64,000 nt of DNA, from positions 1-64,000 of the forward strand of contig NZ_JACVQA010000008.1 in NCBI RefSeq assembly GCF_018881595.1, read 5' to 3'. The stretch's first letter is position 1. Each line of letters begins with the position of its first letter. Origin of the DNA: Polynucleobacter sp. UK-Gri1-W3 (GTDB taxonomy: Bacteria; Pseudomonadota; Gammaproteobacteria; Burkholderiales; Burkholderiaceae). Below are positions 1 to 9,256 of this stretch, piece by piece. Below the pieces are notes generated by a model. It was not told where the DNA came from, searched no databases, and worked only from the letters and a program-made list of their open reading frames with translations. A program made the translations under genes and the position numbers.

Positions 1-117
1 ACTACTACAACCATGATCGAATCAAACAAAAACTAAAGGGATTAAGTCCGGTGCAATACCGAACTCAATCCCTTCTGGTAACCTGACTAAACTGTCCAAC
101 TTTTGGGGGTCAGTTCA
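1..117 (+). mobile_element. Right end of an IS3-family insertion sequence
   Basis: The window opens inside an insertion sequence. Bases 3-86 encode the last 27 residues of an IS3-type transposase. About 7 bases after its stop comes a terminal inverted repeat, roughly 93-117, ending TTTTGGGGGTCAGTTCA, which is the usual right-end form of IS3/IS150-type elements (the left end would begin TGAACTGACC). The element therefore ends at or near base 117. Its left end and any target-site duplication lie outside the window. The assignment is from the transposase tail plus the recognisable terminal repeat. Confidence 0.85.
3..86 (+). CDS. IS3-family transposase OrfB, C-terminal fragment
   Basis: An open frame enters from the left edge and stops with TGA at 84-86. 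The visible residues read YYNHDRIKQKLKGLSPVQYR followed by TQSLLVT. This is the conserved tail of the integrase-type (DDE, rve) OrfB of IS3-family elements, where Tyr-Asn and Leu-Ser-Pro-x-Gln-Tyr are typical. The protein would cut and join IS ends. The rest of the gene, with the catalytic residues, is outside the window, so activity cannot be judged. Confidence 0.85.
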   Translation, partial: YYNHDRIKQKLKGLSPVQYRTQSLLVT

Positions 118-269
118 CGCAGGTGGTTTTTCTTTGACCTATTCAGATTAATACTGAAGAAATAAAGCTATCTAAAGGAATTAAATTTGGTTACCTATGG
201 GCTGTTGGCACAAACTATTCGTAACCAGAATCGAGAGAATTACACCTCATCTCCCATAAGTAGAAGATC

Positions 270-314
270 ACTTTACAAATGTAATGTGACAGGCTGATGT
301 GATTTTGATGACAT
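270..314 (-). promoter_or_regulatory. Candidate Pho-box promoter pointing toward the IS element
   Basis: On the minus strand three 7-mers follow each other with an 11-bp period: ATGTCAT (314-308), ATCACAT (303-297) and CTGTCAC (292-286). Ten bases further on is TAAAGT (275-270), a plausible -10. This is the PhoB-box geometry, with the middle repeat poor. Transcription would run left into 118-269, where I see no convincing ORF, and then into the IS. The rest of 118-383 shows no gene. The promoter may have served a gene now separated from it by the IS insertion. Confidence 0.4.
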
Positions 315-383
315 TTCATAGTCTGAAAAATCAAAGTACTGTCCAATACCTTTCAATAAGATAAAAGCTCTCTTAATTGGCTT

Positions 384-1358
384 TTAGGGTTTTGGAACAT
401 TCATATTTTGTCTTAGTAGCATTGGTGTAAAGCAAAAAGGTTGCTCAGACTTTGGATTTACCCCAATTATTACCGCCTGGATTTGATCTGCACCCATGAC
501 TTCTAGGCGGAGGACATTCTCCAGAATATGTTTTTGATCTACAGTCTTTAGAGGCTGATCCAGGATAAGGCGATGACTGTCGCCATGAATTAAGAGTACT
601 GGTTTTTTGAATTCCTGCGCATTTTTACTTAAGGCGTGTAATGTATCTCGATACCCGCTATCCGCATCAGTTGCTTGGGTAGGCGTATAAAACATATCGG
701 CTTGGTAGCAAAAAACAATTCCCAAATATCCCTTGGTTAACGCAAGGTCAAAGGTACGTTGAATCCAGTCTAAATTAGCCTGATTACGGTCGTAGTACTC
801 AGCTTTTGCTTGCTCATTTCGTTCAAAGTTATTGTTTGAACCAGGAATATGTATGCTCACAAACAGAATATGATTTTTTACCCAGTAAGCGTTCTCAACA
901 AACTTCTTGTGCTTTGGATCTATATCAGCCTGTCTGATGAGACTAATCTGTTGTTTGCCAAAACTTTTTTGTGTGTCGAAGAAAGTACTTCTTAGATTGT
1001 CTAAACGCTCGAGGGGGTCGTAAGATCCCGCCAGGGGGCGATGACAATCAGTCCATTCATTATCTCCAATGCTATAAATTAATGGAGATGTAAATTGATT
1101 GAAATAGCCCTTCACCTTTTGGTTATATTCGTCACTACATGGTGTAGAGCCCGATTTAGTATCGCCAACAAAGACGCTAAAACTCGGATTAGATTTGTTG
1201 ATTGCTGAAATTACCCTTTCGTAGCGAACATAATCTTCTGGGATGGAGTAGGGCACATCACCAAAGGCTATAAATTTAAACGGATCCAATGACTGCGCAG
1301 ATATTGCCAAAGAGCATGTGATGAGAAGGCCGACGAACAGGGCTTTAAGTGATTTCAT
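384..1358 (-). CDS. Secreted calcineurin-like metallophosphoesterase
   Basis: A 324-residue protein with a hydrophobic signal peptide (about 1-21, ending SAQS), so probably periplasmic. The order of motifs fits a calcineurin-like phosphoesterase: GD at 33-34, GDTKSG at 65-70, GDNEWTDC at 98-105 (a variant of the GNHE block) and HGDSH at 258-262. The substrate is unknown; a phosphate monoester or diester is likely. It is the last gene of a three-gene minus-strand unit, starting 2 bp after the stop of the gene before it. A Pho-box-like site upstream of the first gene suggests induction by phosphate limitation (inference). Confidence 0.75.
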   Translation of the reverse strand: MKSLKALFVGLLITCSLAISAQSLDPFKFIAFGDVPYSIPEDYVRYERVISAINKSNPSFSVFVGDTKSGSTPCSDEYNQKVKGYFNQFTSPLIYSIGDNEWTDCHRPLAGSYDPLERLDNLRSTFFDTQKSFGKQQISLIRQADIDPKHKKFVENAYWVKNHILFVSIHIPGSNNNFERNEQAKAEYYDRNQANLDWIQRTFDLALTKGYLGIVFCYQADMFYTPTQATDADSGYRDTLHALSKNAQEFKKPVLLIHGDSHRLILDQPLKTVDQKHILENVLRLEVMGADQIQAVIIGVNPKSEQPFCFTPMLLRQNMNVPKP

Positions 1359-1360
1359 GT

Positions 1361-1780
1361 TTACTTATAAGAGATGGGGGCATCATCTAACTCCTTAATT
1401 TCAAGCTCGCCGAATATGTAGGCCTCTGAGCTTATTCTAGTCCAACCCAAATCATGGAAGGCATCTTTGTAGCCCTTCGAATACTTTTGACTGTTTTGGT
1501 AAAAGACATCGGTTAACTCATCTTGCTCTTCTTCTTCGACGGTATCTGAAAAATAAATGACTTTTTCTCCGCCATAGGTTTTGCTCACAACACCGCCTGG
1601 GATATCTTCAATACAGATTCCAATATTAGGGTCATAGGACTTAACAAATGCAGGTTTGATGTTGGTTAAAACGGAACCTAACTTCCAGACCATGCCGCAC
1701 TTAATCTCTTTATTTGATTGCTGAAATATGTTGCGCTCTACTAAGGAGCCTATTTCTAGTGGAATAATCTGATAGAACAT
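1361..1780 (-). CDS. Uncharacterised soluble protein
   Basis: A 139-residue protein I do not recognise. I chose the ATG at 1780, with a GGA about 8 bases upstream; a TTG six codons earlier (1798) is also possible. No signal peptide, membrane segment or metal-binding motif is evident. It is rich in acidic residues around the EEEEQDE stretch. It lies between a predicted outer-membrane beta-barrel gene and a secreted phosphatase gene, all on one strand, and is probably cotranscribed with them. Nothing in the sequence gives a function. Confidence 0.6.
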   Translation of the reverse strand: MFYQIIPLEIGSLVERNIFQQSNKEIKCGMVWKLGSVLTNIKPAFVKSYDPNIGICIEDIPGGVVSKTYGGEKVIYFSDTVEEEEQDELTDVFYQNSQKYSKGYKDAFHDLGWTRISSEAYIFGELEIKELDDAPISYK

Positions 1781-1863
1781 CGAGTTGTTCCAATTCAAGG
1801 GTAATGGGTCCTATTAGTTTGCTACAAAATTATGACACTTGTATATTCAAGGCTACTTTAAAT

Positions 1864-2694
1864 TTAAAACCTCCAAGTGACTCCAACTTCACTGCGTGTG
1901 GCACCAGCTTGTTGCGCTGCAAAAGTTTCACCATAGCTTGAACCAGTCCGCATGTAAGACACGCCAAGATCTATATTGTCAGTGAGTGAATAAATTCCCG
2001 CAATCAAGGCGTAATGACTTAAGTATTGTTCGGATGAGGGTGGATTGGTCGCGGCCCCAACATCCAATGCGATTTTCAAACTCTTGCTTATTGACCAAAC
2101 GGGGGCAATGGAAACTAAAAAGATATTCGTGCGATTAAGATCAGTTGAAGTTCCGACGCTGTAATTCGTATTGTAAGGTGAACGCATATACACAGCGTTC
2201 AGGTGTAACTCAATGTCTTGCCAATATTTGGAGGCAATAAAGTTCACGCCATAGTTAAACGCGGCCAAACCTAATCCAGCAACTTGTTGTTGCTTGCCGG
2301 CAGGTAGCACCACTGTTGGCTTAATCGCAAGAGCGTAGCCCTGATCACCGTCTTCATAAAATCGCCACTTACTAGCTAGCACATAGTTGGCGAATTTAGA
2401 GTAATTACCGCTTGGTTCATTAAAGTAGGTTGCGGAGACCGATGCCTCTACTTGATCACTTAATCCACGGGTGTACGTAAAAGGAAAGGCCTTTGCATCT
2501 GTTCGACCGGTGTACTCTTCGCCGGGCGTAATAATATCCGCCTGTTGTGAGCCGCCTTGTCGATTAATAGAGAAAAAATACTGCTCTATCTGATTTCCTC
2601 CGGCTTTTACGGTACCCGCATCATCGGTATTTAAAGGTTCAAATGCAAAAACTAGTGTTGGCACAAGTAGGAGGGAAAGGCATAAGCTTTTCAT
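1864..2694 (-). CDS. Outer-membrane beta-barrel protein (MetA-pathway-like transporter family)
   Basis: A 276-residue protein with a cleavable signal peptide (cleavage near VFA-FEP, residue 17). The mature start FEPLNTDDAGTV is a recurring beginning of small outer-membrane 'transporter' barrels related to the phenol-degradation MetA family. Alternating hydrophobic and aromatic stretches fit beta strands, and the C-terminus ends in Trp-Arg-Phe, a typical outer-membrane assembly signal. It heads a three-gene unit with an unknown protein and a secreted phosphatase. A Pho-box-like site sits just upstream. A role in passing phosphorylated solutes is only an inference. Confidence 0.7.
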   Translation of the reverse strand: MKSLCLSLLLVPTLVFAFEPLNTDDAGTVKAGGNQIEQYFFSINRQGGSQQADIITPGEEYTGRTDAKAFPFTYTRGLSDQVEASVSATYFNEPSGNYSKFANYVLASKWRFYEDGDQGYALAIKPTVVLPAGKQQQVAGLGLAAFNYGVNFIASKYWQDIELHLNAVYMRSPYNTNYSVGTSTDLNRTNIFLVSIAPVWSISKSLKIALDVGAATNPPSSEQYLSHYALIAGIYSLTDNIDLGVSYMRTGSSYGETFAAQQAGATRSEVGVTWRF

Positions 2695-2731
2695 AAAGAT
2701 CTTACGTCGCCCGATGATTAGTAAAGCAGTC

Positions 2732-2765
2732 TGTTTAGATCACTTTCATGACATTTTGATGTCAA
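2732..2765 (-). promoter_or_regulatory. Candidate Pho box for the barrel/phosphatase unit
   Basis: On the minus strand 2765-2748 reads TTGACATCAAAATGTCAT: two 7-mers, TTGACAT and ATGTCAT, separated by CAAA. This is the 7-4-7 layout of PhoB sites. Ten bases downstream is TAAACA (2737-2732), a weak -10. The site is 54 bp from the start codon at 2694. One half-site carries TGACA in place of TGTCA, so the match is imperfect. Confidence 0.5.
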
Positions 2766-2806
2766 GCAAGCATGGCTCTATTTAAGTTGTGCCATACAAT
2801 TTATTG

Positions 2807-3820
2807 ATGTCTATAGAAATTATTGCAAAACCTTTTCCAGTTGCAGGCGTTGTGTTTGCTTGGGCTATGCCCATATCAGGTGATGGGTATGAAATTCCTT
2901 TATTTGAAATTTCTGAGGCACTTGAAAATCCAAATATCTCTATTTGGCTGCATTTAAATCTATCCAATTCTCAAATACAGCGATGGCTTGAAAACACGCC
3001 ATTGATTCCAGAGCGGGTAGTGGAGATGATTCAGGAGGGCGTTAATCTGAGTCGTTTAGAGCGCATTGAAAAGTTGGATGATTGCCTTTTAATGGTGATG
3101 AATGACTTTCAACAAGAGTTTGGGGAGGGGGCTGGTGACTCAAGCTTAGGAACTCTTTGGGCGATTGTTCGGCCAAAGCTGATGATTTCTCTGCGCAATC
3201 ACCCTCTGAGAACTACTGACAAATTGAGGTATGACTTGAGGAGTGGTCAGCTCAACCCTGCCTCTGTCATTGAATTGTTCCATGAGCTACTGGATTTACG
3301 TGCTGAGCAATTGAGAACGCTTTTAGTGCATCTTTCAGAAAATATGGATGATCTCGAGGAGAAGCTTATAAAAGGAAGGGAGTTTCCGGAGCATGAAAAT
3401 CTTGGCAGGATACGAATCCAATGTAGCCGCCTCCGTAGGCATTTTTCACCAGAATTAATAGCTTTACATCGTTTATTAAAGCGACTTCCATACTGGTTTA
3501 GTGAGGAAGATAAAAATAGCTTGAATGATGATTTGGATTTGCTCTCCTACTTAGTTCAGGAGATTTCCAGTCTTTACGATCGCGCAAAGGTACTGCAAGA
3601 CGAGCAGGCAGCCCACGTAGCAGAATTTAATGCCAAGAACTTGCAAGTGTTGTCCGTAATGACGGTGATCTTTTTACCAATGACCTTAATCACCGGCGTG
3701 ATGGGTATGAATATGGAGGACCTGCCGGGATTAAGAGGATCTTTTTATGAAGTCATGGTTCTGATGTCTATCACTGGTGCGGCAGTTTTTGCTGCATTAA
3801 AGCTAAAAAGGATCATTTAA
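2807..3820 (+). CDS. zntB: CorA-family divalent cation transporter (ZntB-like)
   Basis: A 337-residue inner-membrane protein. A long acidic, helical cytoplasmic domain is followed by two C-terminal transmembrane segments; the first ends in the CorA signature GMN at about residues 300-302. The segment LRTLLVHLSENMDDLEEKL resembles the long stalk helix of the family. ZntB-like members move Zn2+, while CorA moves Mg2+, Co2+ or Ni2+; sequence alone does not settle which. I chose ATG 2807 over an upstream GTG (2789). It is divergent from the barrel/phosphatase unit and shares its short intergenic region. Confidence 0.8.
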   Translation: MSIEIIAKPFPVAGVVFAWAMPISGDGYEIPLFEISEALENPNISIWLHLNLSNSQIQRWLENTPLIPERVVEMIQEGVNLSRLERIEKLDDCLLMVMNDFQQEFGEGAGDSSLGTLWAIVRPKLMISLRNHPLRTTDKLRYDLRSGQLNPASVIELFHELLDLRAEQLRTLLVHLSENMDDLEEKLIKGREFPEHENLGRIRIQCSRLRRHFSPELIALHRLLKRLPYWFSEEDKNSLNDDLDLLSYLVQEISSLYDRAKVLQDEQAAHVAEFNAKNLQVLSVMTVIFLPMTLITGVMGMNMEDLPGLRGSFYEVMVLMSITGAAVFAALKLKRII

Positions 3821-3922
3821 TCTCCTGATTAAGTCTTCCCCAGTTGGTCGAATTGCATCATAGCGAGCTAGAAAATATTGTATAAACCATTGATTTATAA
3901 TGAATTTTTCTTTAATGACACT

Positions 3923-3956
3923 TTGTCATTAAATCGTCACAGTGAAAACGTATTGT
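3923..3956 (+). promoter_or_regulatory. Pho box and -10 of the pst operon
   Basis: Bases 3923-3940 read TTGTCATTAAATCGTCAC: 7-mers TTGTCAT and TCGTCAC separated by TAAA, a good match to the PhoB consensus. Exactly 10 bp later is TATTGT (3951-3956), a plausible -10, with no -35 needed as is usual for PhoB-activated promoters. The predicted transcript starts about 40 bases before the pstS ATG. Confidence 0.8.
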
Positions 3957-4001
3957 CTCGTTATCGCAATGTTGCGTTGTTTCAATATCAGGACTAATCA
4001 C

Positions 4002-5024
4002 ATGAAATCTTTTTTGAAAAAAGCACTAGTTATTAGCGCTATTTCACTTGCTCCATCAGCATTTGCTCTGGACATGACGGGCGCAGGCGCAACATTCCCA
4101 TACCCAATTTATGCCAAATGGGCTGAAGCCTTTAAAGCTAAAACAGGTTCTAATTTGAACTATCAGTCTATTGGTTCTTCTGGCGGTATTAAGCAAATTA
4201 AAGCAAAGACTGTAGATTTCGGTGCCACTGACAATCCAGTGAAATTTGAAGAATTAGAAAAAGATGGCATGGTTCAGTTTCCTGCCATTATTGGCGGTGT
4301 AGTTCCAGTGATCAACGTTGACGGTGTAAAGCCAGGCGAAATCAAATTGGATGGCCCAACATTGGCCGACATTTTCCAAGGTGTGATTTCCGATTGGGGT
4401 GATAAGCGCATTGCGATCATGAACCCAGGTGTAAAGATTCCTTCTGGCCCAATCACTGTAGTAACTCGTGCAGATGGCTCTGGTACTACTGCAATTTTTA
4501 CCGACTACCTAGCAAAGACAAGCACTTTATTTAAAGATGCCGTAGGTTCAGGCGCTAATGTGAAGTGGCCTGCAGCTTCTACAGTAGGTGGTAAGGGTAA
4601 TGAAGGTGTTGCTGCTAACGTAACCCGCGTTAAGAACTCTGTAGGTTATGTAGAGTATGCATACGCTAAGAAAAACAAAATGACATTTATCTCTTTGAAA
4701 AACAAAGACGGTAATTTCGTAGCTCCTGACGACGCAACCTTTGCAGCTGCAGCGGCTGGTACAGATTGGGCAAAGATTCCAGGTATGGGTACATTCATTA
4801 CCAATGCTTCTGGTGCTAAATCATGGCCAATCACTGGCGCTTCCTTCATCTTGCTATACAAGAACCCTGAAAATAAGGCTAATGCCGCTGAAGTAATTAA
4901 ATTCTTTGACTTTGCATTCAAGGATGGCAAGAAAATGGCGGAAGAGTTGGATTACGTTCCAATGCCTGATGCAACAACTGATTTCATTCGCAAGAATGTA
5001 TTCACAAAAGTTGTAACTAAGTAA
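4002..5024 (+). CDS. pstS: Periplasmic phosphate-binding protein PstS
   Basis: A 340-residue substrate-binding protein of the high-affinity phosphate ABC transporter. A signal peptide ends near SAFA-LD (about residue 22). The mature protein begins MTGAGATFPYPIYAKW, the PstS hallmark, and shows further phosphate-site segments SIGSSGGIKQI and TRADGSGTT. I chose ATG 4002, preceded by CAGGAC; an in-frame GTG at 3942 would overlap the Pho promoter and spoil the signal peptide. It is followed by pstC after 88 bp containing two hairpins, which fits much higher expression of the binding protein than of the permease. Confidence 0.97.
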   Translation: MKSFLKKALVISAISLAPSAFALDMTGAGATFPYPIYAKWAEAFKAKTGSNLNYQSIGSSGGIKQIKAKTVDFGATDNPVKFEELEKDGMVQFPAIIGGVVPVINVDGVKPGEIKLDGPTLADIFQGVISDWGDKRIAIMNPGVKIPSGPITVVTRADGSGTTAIFTDYLAKTSTLFKDAVGSGANVKWPAASTVGGKGNEGVAANVTRVKNSVGYVEYAYAKKNKMTFISLKNKDGNFVAPDDATFAAAAAGTDWAKIPGMGTFITNASGAKSWPITGASFILLYKNPENKANAAEVIKFFDFAFKDGKKMAEELDYVPMPDATTDFIRKNVFTKVVTK

Positions 5025-5025
5025 G

Positions 5026-5090
5026 GTTTGATGGTTTTCTTATCAAACATTCTTTAATGAACAGCTCCACAGTGTTGTGGGGCTGTTTTA
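5026..5090 (+). terminator. Hairpins between pstS and pstC (partial terminator)
   Basis: Two hairpins follow pstS. The first pairs GTTTGAT with ATCAAAC at about 5027-5048. The second pairs ACAGCTCCACA (5061-5071) with TGTGGGGCTGT (5076-5086), with one G-T pair, and is followed by TTTA. The second looks like a leaky intrinsic terminator or 3'-end stabiliser that would raise pstS mRNA over pstCAB. Confidence 0.7.
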
Positions 5091-5112
5091 ATATTTAAAT
5101 AAGCCTATCTCA

Positions 5113-6099
5113 ATGGATATCATTCAGTCTCATTCGGCGCCTACGTCACAGGCTCTAAGGATCGCTAAATTGCAGCGAATTCAGGACTTCTTGTTCCATG
5201 GAATAACACAATTCTTCGCTTTATCTGTTCTGATTGCTTTGATGGGCATTCTGATCTCGCTCGTCATAAATGCATGGCCAGCTTTGCATACGTTTGGTCC
5301 TGGCTTTTTCTTCTCACAAGAGTGGGACGTGGTTAATGGTGAGTTTGGTGGTTTGATTGCCATCTATGGTACGGTTGTCACTTCTTTGATTGCATTGTTG
5401 ATTGCTGTCCCTCTGAGCTTTGGCATCGCTGTATTTCTAACAGAGCTTTGCCCGGGACCGCTCCGTAGACCTTTGGGCACAGCTGTTGAACTGCTTGCAG
5501 CCGTCCCATCAATTATTTACGGTATGTTTGGCTTATTTATTTTTGCACCATTGTTTGCTGAATATATTCAGCCTGCTTTAGCCGCAACTTTGGGTCAGAT
5601 TCCTGGTTTCGGTATCTTATTCTCAGGTGCTTTTAATGGTATTGGCATTTTATGTGCTGGATTAATCTTGGCAATGATGATTCTGCCTTTCATTGCATCC
5701 GTTATGCGCGATGTATTCGAAATCGTTCCACCAGTTCTTAAAGAGTCCGCTTATGGTATCGGCTGCACTACTTGGGAAGTGGTCAAGAATGTAGTTCTCC
5801 CTTATACCAAGGCTGGTGTAATTGGTGGTGTGATGCTGGGATTGGGTAGAGCGCTTGGTGAAACGATGGCAGTCACCTTTGTTATTGGTAACGCGCATCG
5901 TTTATCTGCTTCGCTATTTGCTCCGGGCACATCTATTGCTTCAACTCTTGCCAATGAATTTGGCGAGGCAGAAGCAGGCAATCATTTATCTTCTTTATTT
6001 GCCTTAGGTTTGGCGCTATTTATTATCACCTTCGTTGTATTGGCATGCGCTAAGTGGATGCTAAACAATATGGAGAAGAAGCAAGGATTAAAAACATGA
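5113..6099 (+). CDS. pstC: Phosphate ABC transporter permease PstC
   Basis: A 328-residue inner-membrane protein with about six transmembrane segments. It contains the binding-protein-dependent permease motif around [33 protein letters not shown], where the EAA-like loop contacts the ATPase. An N-terminal cytoplasmic stretch (1-33) precedes the first helix. With PstA it forms the channel for phosphate. It overlaps pstA by 4 bases (ATGA at 6096-6099), which indicates translational coupling. Confidence 0.96.
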   Translation: MDIIQSHSAPTSQALRIAKLQRIQDFLFHGITQFFALSVLIALMGILISLVINAWPALHTFGPGFFFSQEWDVVNGEFGGLIAIYGTVVTSLIALLIAVPLSFGIAVFLTELCPGPLRRPLGTAVELLAAVPSIIYGMFGLFIFAPLFAEYIQPALAATLGQIPGFGILFSGAFNGIGILCAGLILAMMILPFIASVMRDVFEIVPPVLKESAYGIGCTTWEVVKNVVLPYTKAGVIGGVMLGLGRALGETMAVTFVIGNAHRLSASLFAPGTSIASTLANEFGEAEAGNHLSSLFALGLALFIITFVVLACAKWMLNNMEKKQGLKT

Positions 6100-6962
6100 A
6101 CAGTATGTCCAATATTGATCAAGCTGTTTTTGCCAAGCGTAAGCGTGCAAACAAGATTGGTTTGACCCTATCGATGGGTGCAATGACTTTAGGTATGGTC
6201 TTTTTGCTTTGGATTTTGAGTGTCCTATTATTCAAGGGGCTATCAGCGATTGATTTAACCCTGTTTACTCAAAGTACTCCAGCCCCAGGCTCTGAGGGTG
6301 GTGGTCTTGCAAATGCCATTGTTGGAAGTCTTTTATTGGTAGGGACCTGTACTTTAATCAGTACGCCGATTGGTGTTTTAGCGGGGCTATATTTATCTGA
6401 ATACGGCGATCGTAGTCGGGTTGCTGCTGTTACTCGCTTTGTGACTGACATCATGCTTTCAGCGCCATCGATTGTGATTGGTTTGTTTGTATATGCATTT
6501 GTGGTTGCCCAAGTGAGACATTTCTCAGGGTGGGCGGGAACTATTGCGCTGGCTTTAATTGCCATTCCTGTGGTTGTTCGTACAACAGAAAATATGCTGC
6601 GCTTGGTGCCCGGTAGCTTGCGTGAGGCAGCTTACGCCTTGGGTACGCCAAAATGGAAAGTAGCTTTCATGATTACATTGCGCGCTGCGCAAAGCGGCGT
6701 AATGACTGGAATCTTGCTTGCTCTGGCGCGCGTTAGTGGTGAAACAGCACCATTACTCTTTACGGCACTAAATAATCAGTTCTTCTCAACCAATATGAAT
6801 GCCCCAATGGCAAATTTGCCAGTGGTGATTTTCCAATTTGCCATGAGCCCATATGACAACTGGGTTGAACTGGCTTGGGGTGGTGCATTACTCATCACTT
6901 TTGCCGTTCTCGGCTTAAATATTTTGGCACGAGTGGTATTCCGTGAGAAGGTCCAAGGATGA
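6096..6962 (+). CDS. pstA: Phosphate ABC transporter permease PstA
   Basis: A 288-residue inner-membrane partner of PstC. About six hydrophobic helices are visible, with the permease loop [21 protein letters not shown] and the following [10 protein letters not shown], both typical of PstA. I chose ATG 6096, overlapping the pstC stop; an earlier in-frame start at 6054 lies inside pstC and adds no membrane segment. It overlaps pstB by 4 bases at 6959-6962. Confidence 0.96.
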   Translation: MNSMSNIDQAVFAKRKRANKIGLTLSMGAMTLGMVFLLWILSVLLFKGLSAIDLTLFTQSTPAPGSEGGGLANAIVGSLLLVGTCTLISTPIGVLAGLYLSEYGDRSRVAAVTRFVTDIMLSAPSIVIGLFVYAFVVAQVRHFSGWAGTIALALIAIPVVVRTTENMLRLVPGSLREAAYALGTPKWKVAFMITLRAAQSGVMTGILLALARVSGETAPLLFTALNNQFFSTNMNAPMANLPVVIFQFAMSPYDNWVELAWGGALLITFAVLGLNILARVVFREKVQG

Positions 6963-7807
6963 TGAGCAATATGAAAACAATGTTTGACTTAAATAAGATT
7001 GATGGTCAAGGGGGTAAAGTGGAAACAACAATTCAACATTCAGAGCAGGTAGCTATTAACGCGCTCGAAGTGAGAAATCTGAATTTTTATTACGGCACCT
7101 TTCAAGGCCTCAAAAATATTAACCTTGATATTGAGCAGGGCAAAGTAACGGCATTCATTGGCCCCTCTGGTTGCGGTAAATCTACTTTATTGCGCACCTT
7201 AAATCGTATGTATGACCTTTATCCTGGTCAACGCGCTGAAGGTGAGATCAACTTCTATGGCCAGAACATCCTTGAACCAGGCCAAGACTTAAACTTGCTG
7301 CGCTCACGTATTGGTATGGTTTTTCAAAAGCCAACCCCATTCCCAATGTCGATCTATGAAAACATTGCCTTTGGTGTGCGTTTATACGAAAAGCTATCTC
7401 GTTCAGAAATGGATGAGCGGGTTGAGTGGGCGCTGAATAAGGCAGCCCTGTGGAATGAGGCTAAAGACAAGTTAAACCAAAGCGGATTATCTCTGTCGGG
7501 TGGTCAACAACAACGACTGTGTATTGCTCGAGGAGTTGCAGTAAAGCCATCCGTGATTTTGCTAGACGAGCCCACTTCTGCATTGGATCCTATTTCAACA
7601 GGAAAAATCGAAGAGCTTATTAATGAACTTAAGCATGAGTACACCATTGCAATCGTGACCCACAACATGCAACAAGCAGCTCGCGTATCCGATTACACTG
7701 CTTATATGTACTTAGGAAGTCTGGTTGAATATGGTAAAACAGATGAGATTTTTATCAAGCCTAAGCGTAAAGAAACAGAAGACTATATTACCGGTCGCTT
7801 CGGTTAA
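6959..7807 (+). CDS. pstB: Phosphate ABC transporter ATPase PstB
   Basis: A 282-residue cytoplasmic ATPase. It has Walker [10 protein letters not shown] at 68-76, a Q-loop around [17 protein letters not shown], the signature LSGGQQQRL, Walker [13 protein letters not shown] and a switch His in VTHNMQQ. The N-terminal extension of about 35 residues before the ABC core is longer than in E. coli PstB. ATPG at several early codons (MMSNMKTM) leaves the exact start open; the first overlaps the pstA stop. It powers phosphate import and, with PhoU, signals phosphate status to PhoR. Confidence 0.97.
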   Translation: MMSNMKTMFDLNKIDGQGGKVETTIQHSEQVAINALEVRNLNFYYGTFQGLKNINLDIEQGKVTAFIGPSGCGKSTLLRTLNRMYDLYPGQRAEGEINFYGQNILEPGQDLNLLRSRIGMVFQKPTPFPMSIYENIAFGVRLYEKLSRSEMDERVEWALNKAALWNEAKDKLNQSGLSLSGGQQQRLCIARGVAVKPSVILLDEPTSALDPISTGKIEELINELKHEYTIAIVTHNMQQAARVSDYTAYMYLGSLVEYGKTDEIFIKPKRKETEDYITGRFG

Positions 7808-7820
7808 TTGGAGACATTAA

Positions 7821-8528
7821 ATGCCAGATAAACACCTATCATCACAATTTGATGCAGATCTTAATTCTCTTTCAAGCCGTTTGCTTGAAATGGGTGGCCT
7901 AGTTGAGTCACAAATTGCTACTGCGATGCGTGCATTCACGCAAATGGATATTGATACTTGCAATATCGTTATTGAAAACGAAAAGCTTGTTAATGATCTC
8001 GAGATTCAAATTGATTTAGCCTGTACAGAGCTTATTGCACGTCGTCAGCCAACTGCCCGTGACCTCCGCCTAGTAATGGCTGTCTCTAAAGCAATTACCA
8101 ATTTAGAGCGTGCCGGAGACGAAGCAGAGCGTGTAGCTAAGCGAACCAAGCGCTTAATAGAGGCTGGCTCAGCACATAACATTAACGTTGCTGAAATTCG
8201 ACTTTCTGGACAAATGGCGATTACCTTATTGCGCCGTAGCCTAGATGCATTTGCAAGACTGGATACTATTGCAGCTGCAGAAGTAGTGGCTGAGGATCGC
8301 CAAATTGACGAAGAGTTTAGAGGTTTTGTTCGTAAGCTCATCACTTATATGTCTGAAGATCCCCACACCATTACCACTGGCCTTGATATGTTAACGATTG
8401 CTAAAGCAATTGAGCGTATTGGTGATCATGCAAAGAACATTGCAGAATTTGTAATTTACATTGCAAAAGGCTCTGATGTTCGCCACATTCCGCATGCAGA
8501 TTTGGTCCGCGAAGCCACTAAAGAATAA
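7821..8528 (+). CDS. phoU: Phosphate signalling protein PhoU
   Basis: A 235-residue, all-helical cytoplasmic protein made of two PhoU repeats. Each contains the metal-binding pattern seen as NLERAGDEAERVAKR (about residues 92-106) and AIERIGDHAKNIAEF (about 194-208). PhoU links PstSCAB to PhoR and represses PhoR kinase activity when phosphate is plentiful. It lies 13 bp after pstB and 14 bp before phoB, in one operon. Confidence 0.96.
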   Translation: MPDKHLSSQFDADLNSLSSRLLEMGGLVESQIATAMRAFTQMDIDTCNIVIENEKLVNDLEIQIDLACTELIARRQPTARDLRLVMAVSKAITNLERAGDEAERVAKRTKRLIEAGSAHNINVAEIRLSGQMAITLLRRSLDAFARLDTIAAAEVVAEDRQIDEEFRGFVRKLITYMSEDPHTITTGLDMLTIAKAIERIGDHAKNIAEFVIYIAKGSDVRHIPHADLVREATKE

Positions 8529-8542
8529 AGCGATTTACTCAT

Positions 8543-9256
8543 ATGACTCACCGCATACTAATAGTTGAAGATGAGCCATCAATTGCAGAACTCATTGCAA
8601 TTAATTTGACCCATGCAGGTTATGAGGTTGAGAAAGCAATGCAGGCTGATATTGCTCAAGGCATTATGAAAGAGCAACTGCCTAACCTTGTGATTTTGGA
8701 TTGGATGCTTCCCGGTAAATCTGGTGTTCAGTTTGCTAAAGAGCTCAGAGCCAATGAGCGCACAAGAGGTTTACCTATTTTGATGCTCACCGCCAAAAGC
8801 GAGGAAGCCGATAAGGTTATGGGTTTAGATTCTGGGGCCGATGACTATGTCACCAAGCCTTTCTCGCCAAAGGAGCTCATTGCTAGGGTTAAGGCCCTGT
8901 TGCGCAGACAAACTCCAATAGATGACACTGGCCCGTTGACGGTTGGACCCTTGAAGTTGGATCCGAGCTCTCACAGAGTGCTGGCAGTCTGGCCCAATTC
9001 AGACCCAAAGCCCATTTCTTTGGGCCCTACGGAATACCGACTTCTCCAATACTTTATGGCTAACCCTGAGCGAGTTCACTCCAGAACCAGCTTGCTAGAC
9101 AATGTTTGGGGTAATGAGGTTTACATTGAAGAGCGCACTGTTGATGTCCACATCAAGCGTTTGAGAGCTGCCTTAAGCCCTGCGGATTGTGATCGTTTTA
9201 TTGAGACCGTCAGGGGTAGTGGTTACCGTATCACCAAAATGCCAACCGATATCTAA
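8543..9256 (+). CDS. phoB: Phosphate response regulator PhoB
   Basis: A 237-residue OmpR/PhoB-type regulator. The receiver domain (about 1-120) shows the acidic pair E9-D10, the phosphorylation site D53 in ILDWMLPG, a Thr in MLTAKSEE and Lys in TKPFSPKEL. The C-terminal winged helix contains NVWGNEVYIEERTVDVHIKRLR, which reads Pho boxes, and ends IETVRGSGYRI. It is expected to bind the Pho-box-like repeats described throughout this window. Its stop codon overlaps the stem of a terminator-like hairpin placed before phoR. Confidence 0.97.
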   Translation: MTHRILIVEDEPSIAELIAINLTHAGYEVEKAMQADIAQGIMKEQLPNLVILDWMLPGKSGVQFAKELRANERTRGLPILMLTAKSEEADKVMGLDSGADDYVTKPFSPKELIARVKALLRRQTPIDDTGPLTVGPLKLDPSSHRVLAVWPNSDPKPISLGPTEYRLLQYFMANPERVHSRTSLLDNVWGNEVYIEERTVDVHIKRLRAALSPADCDRFIETVRGSGYRITKMPTDI

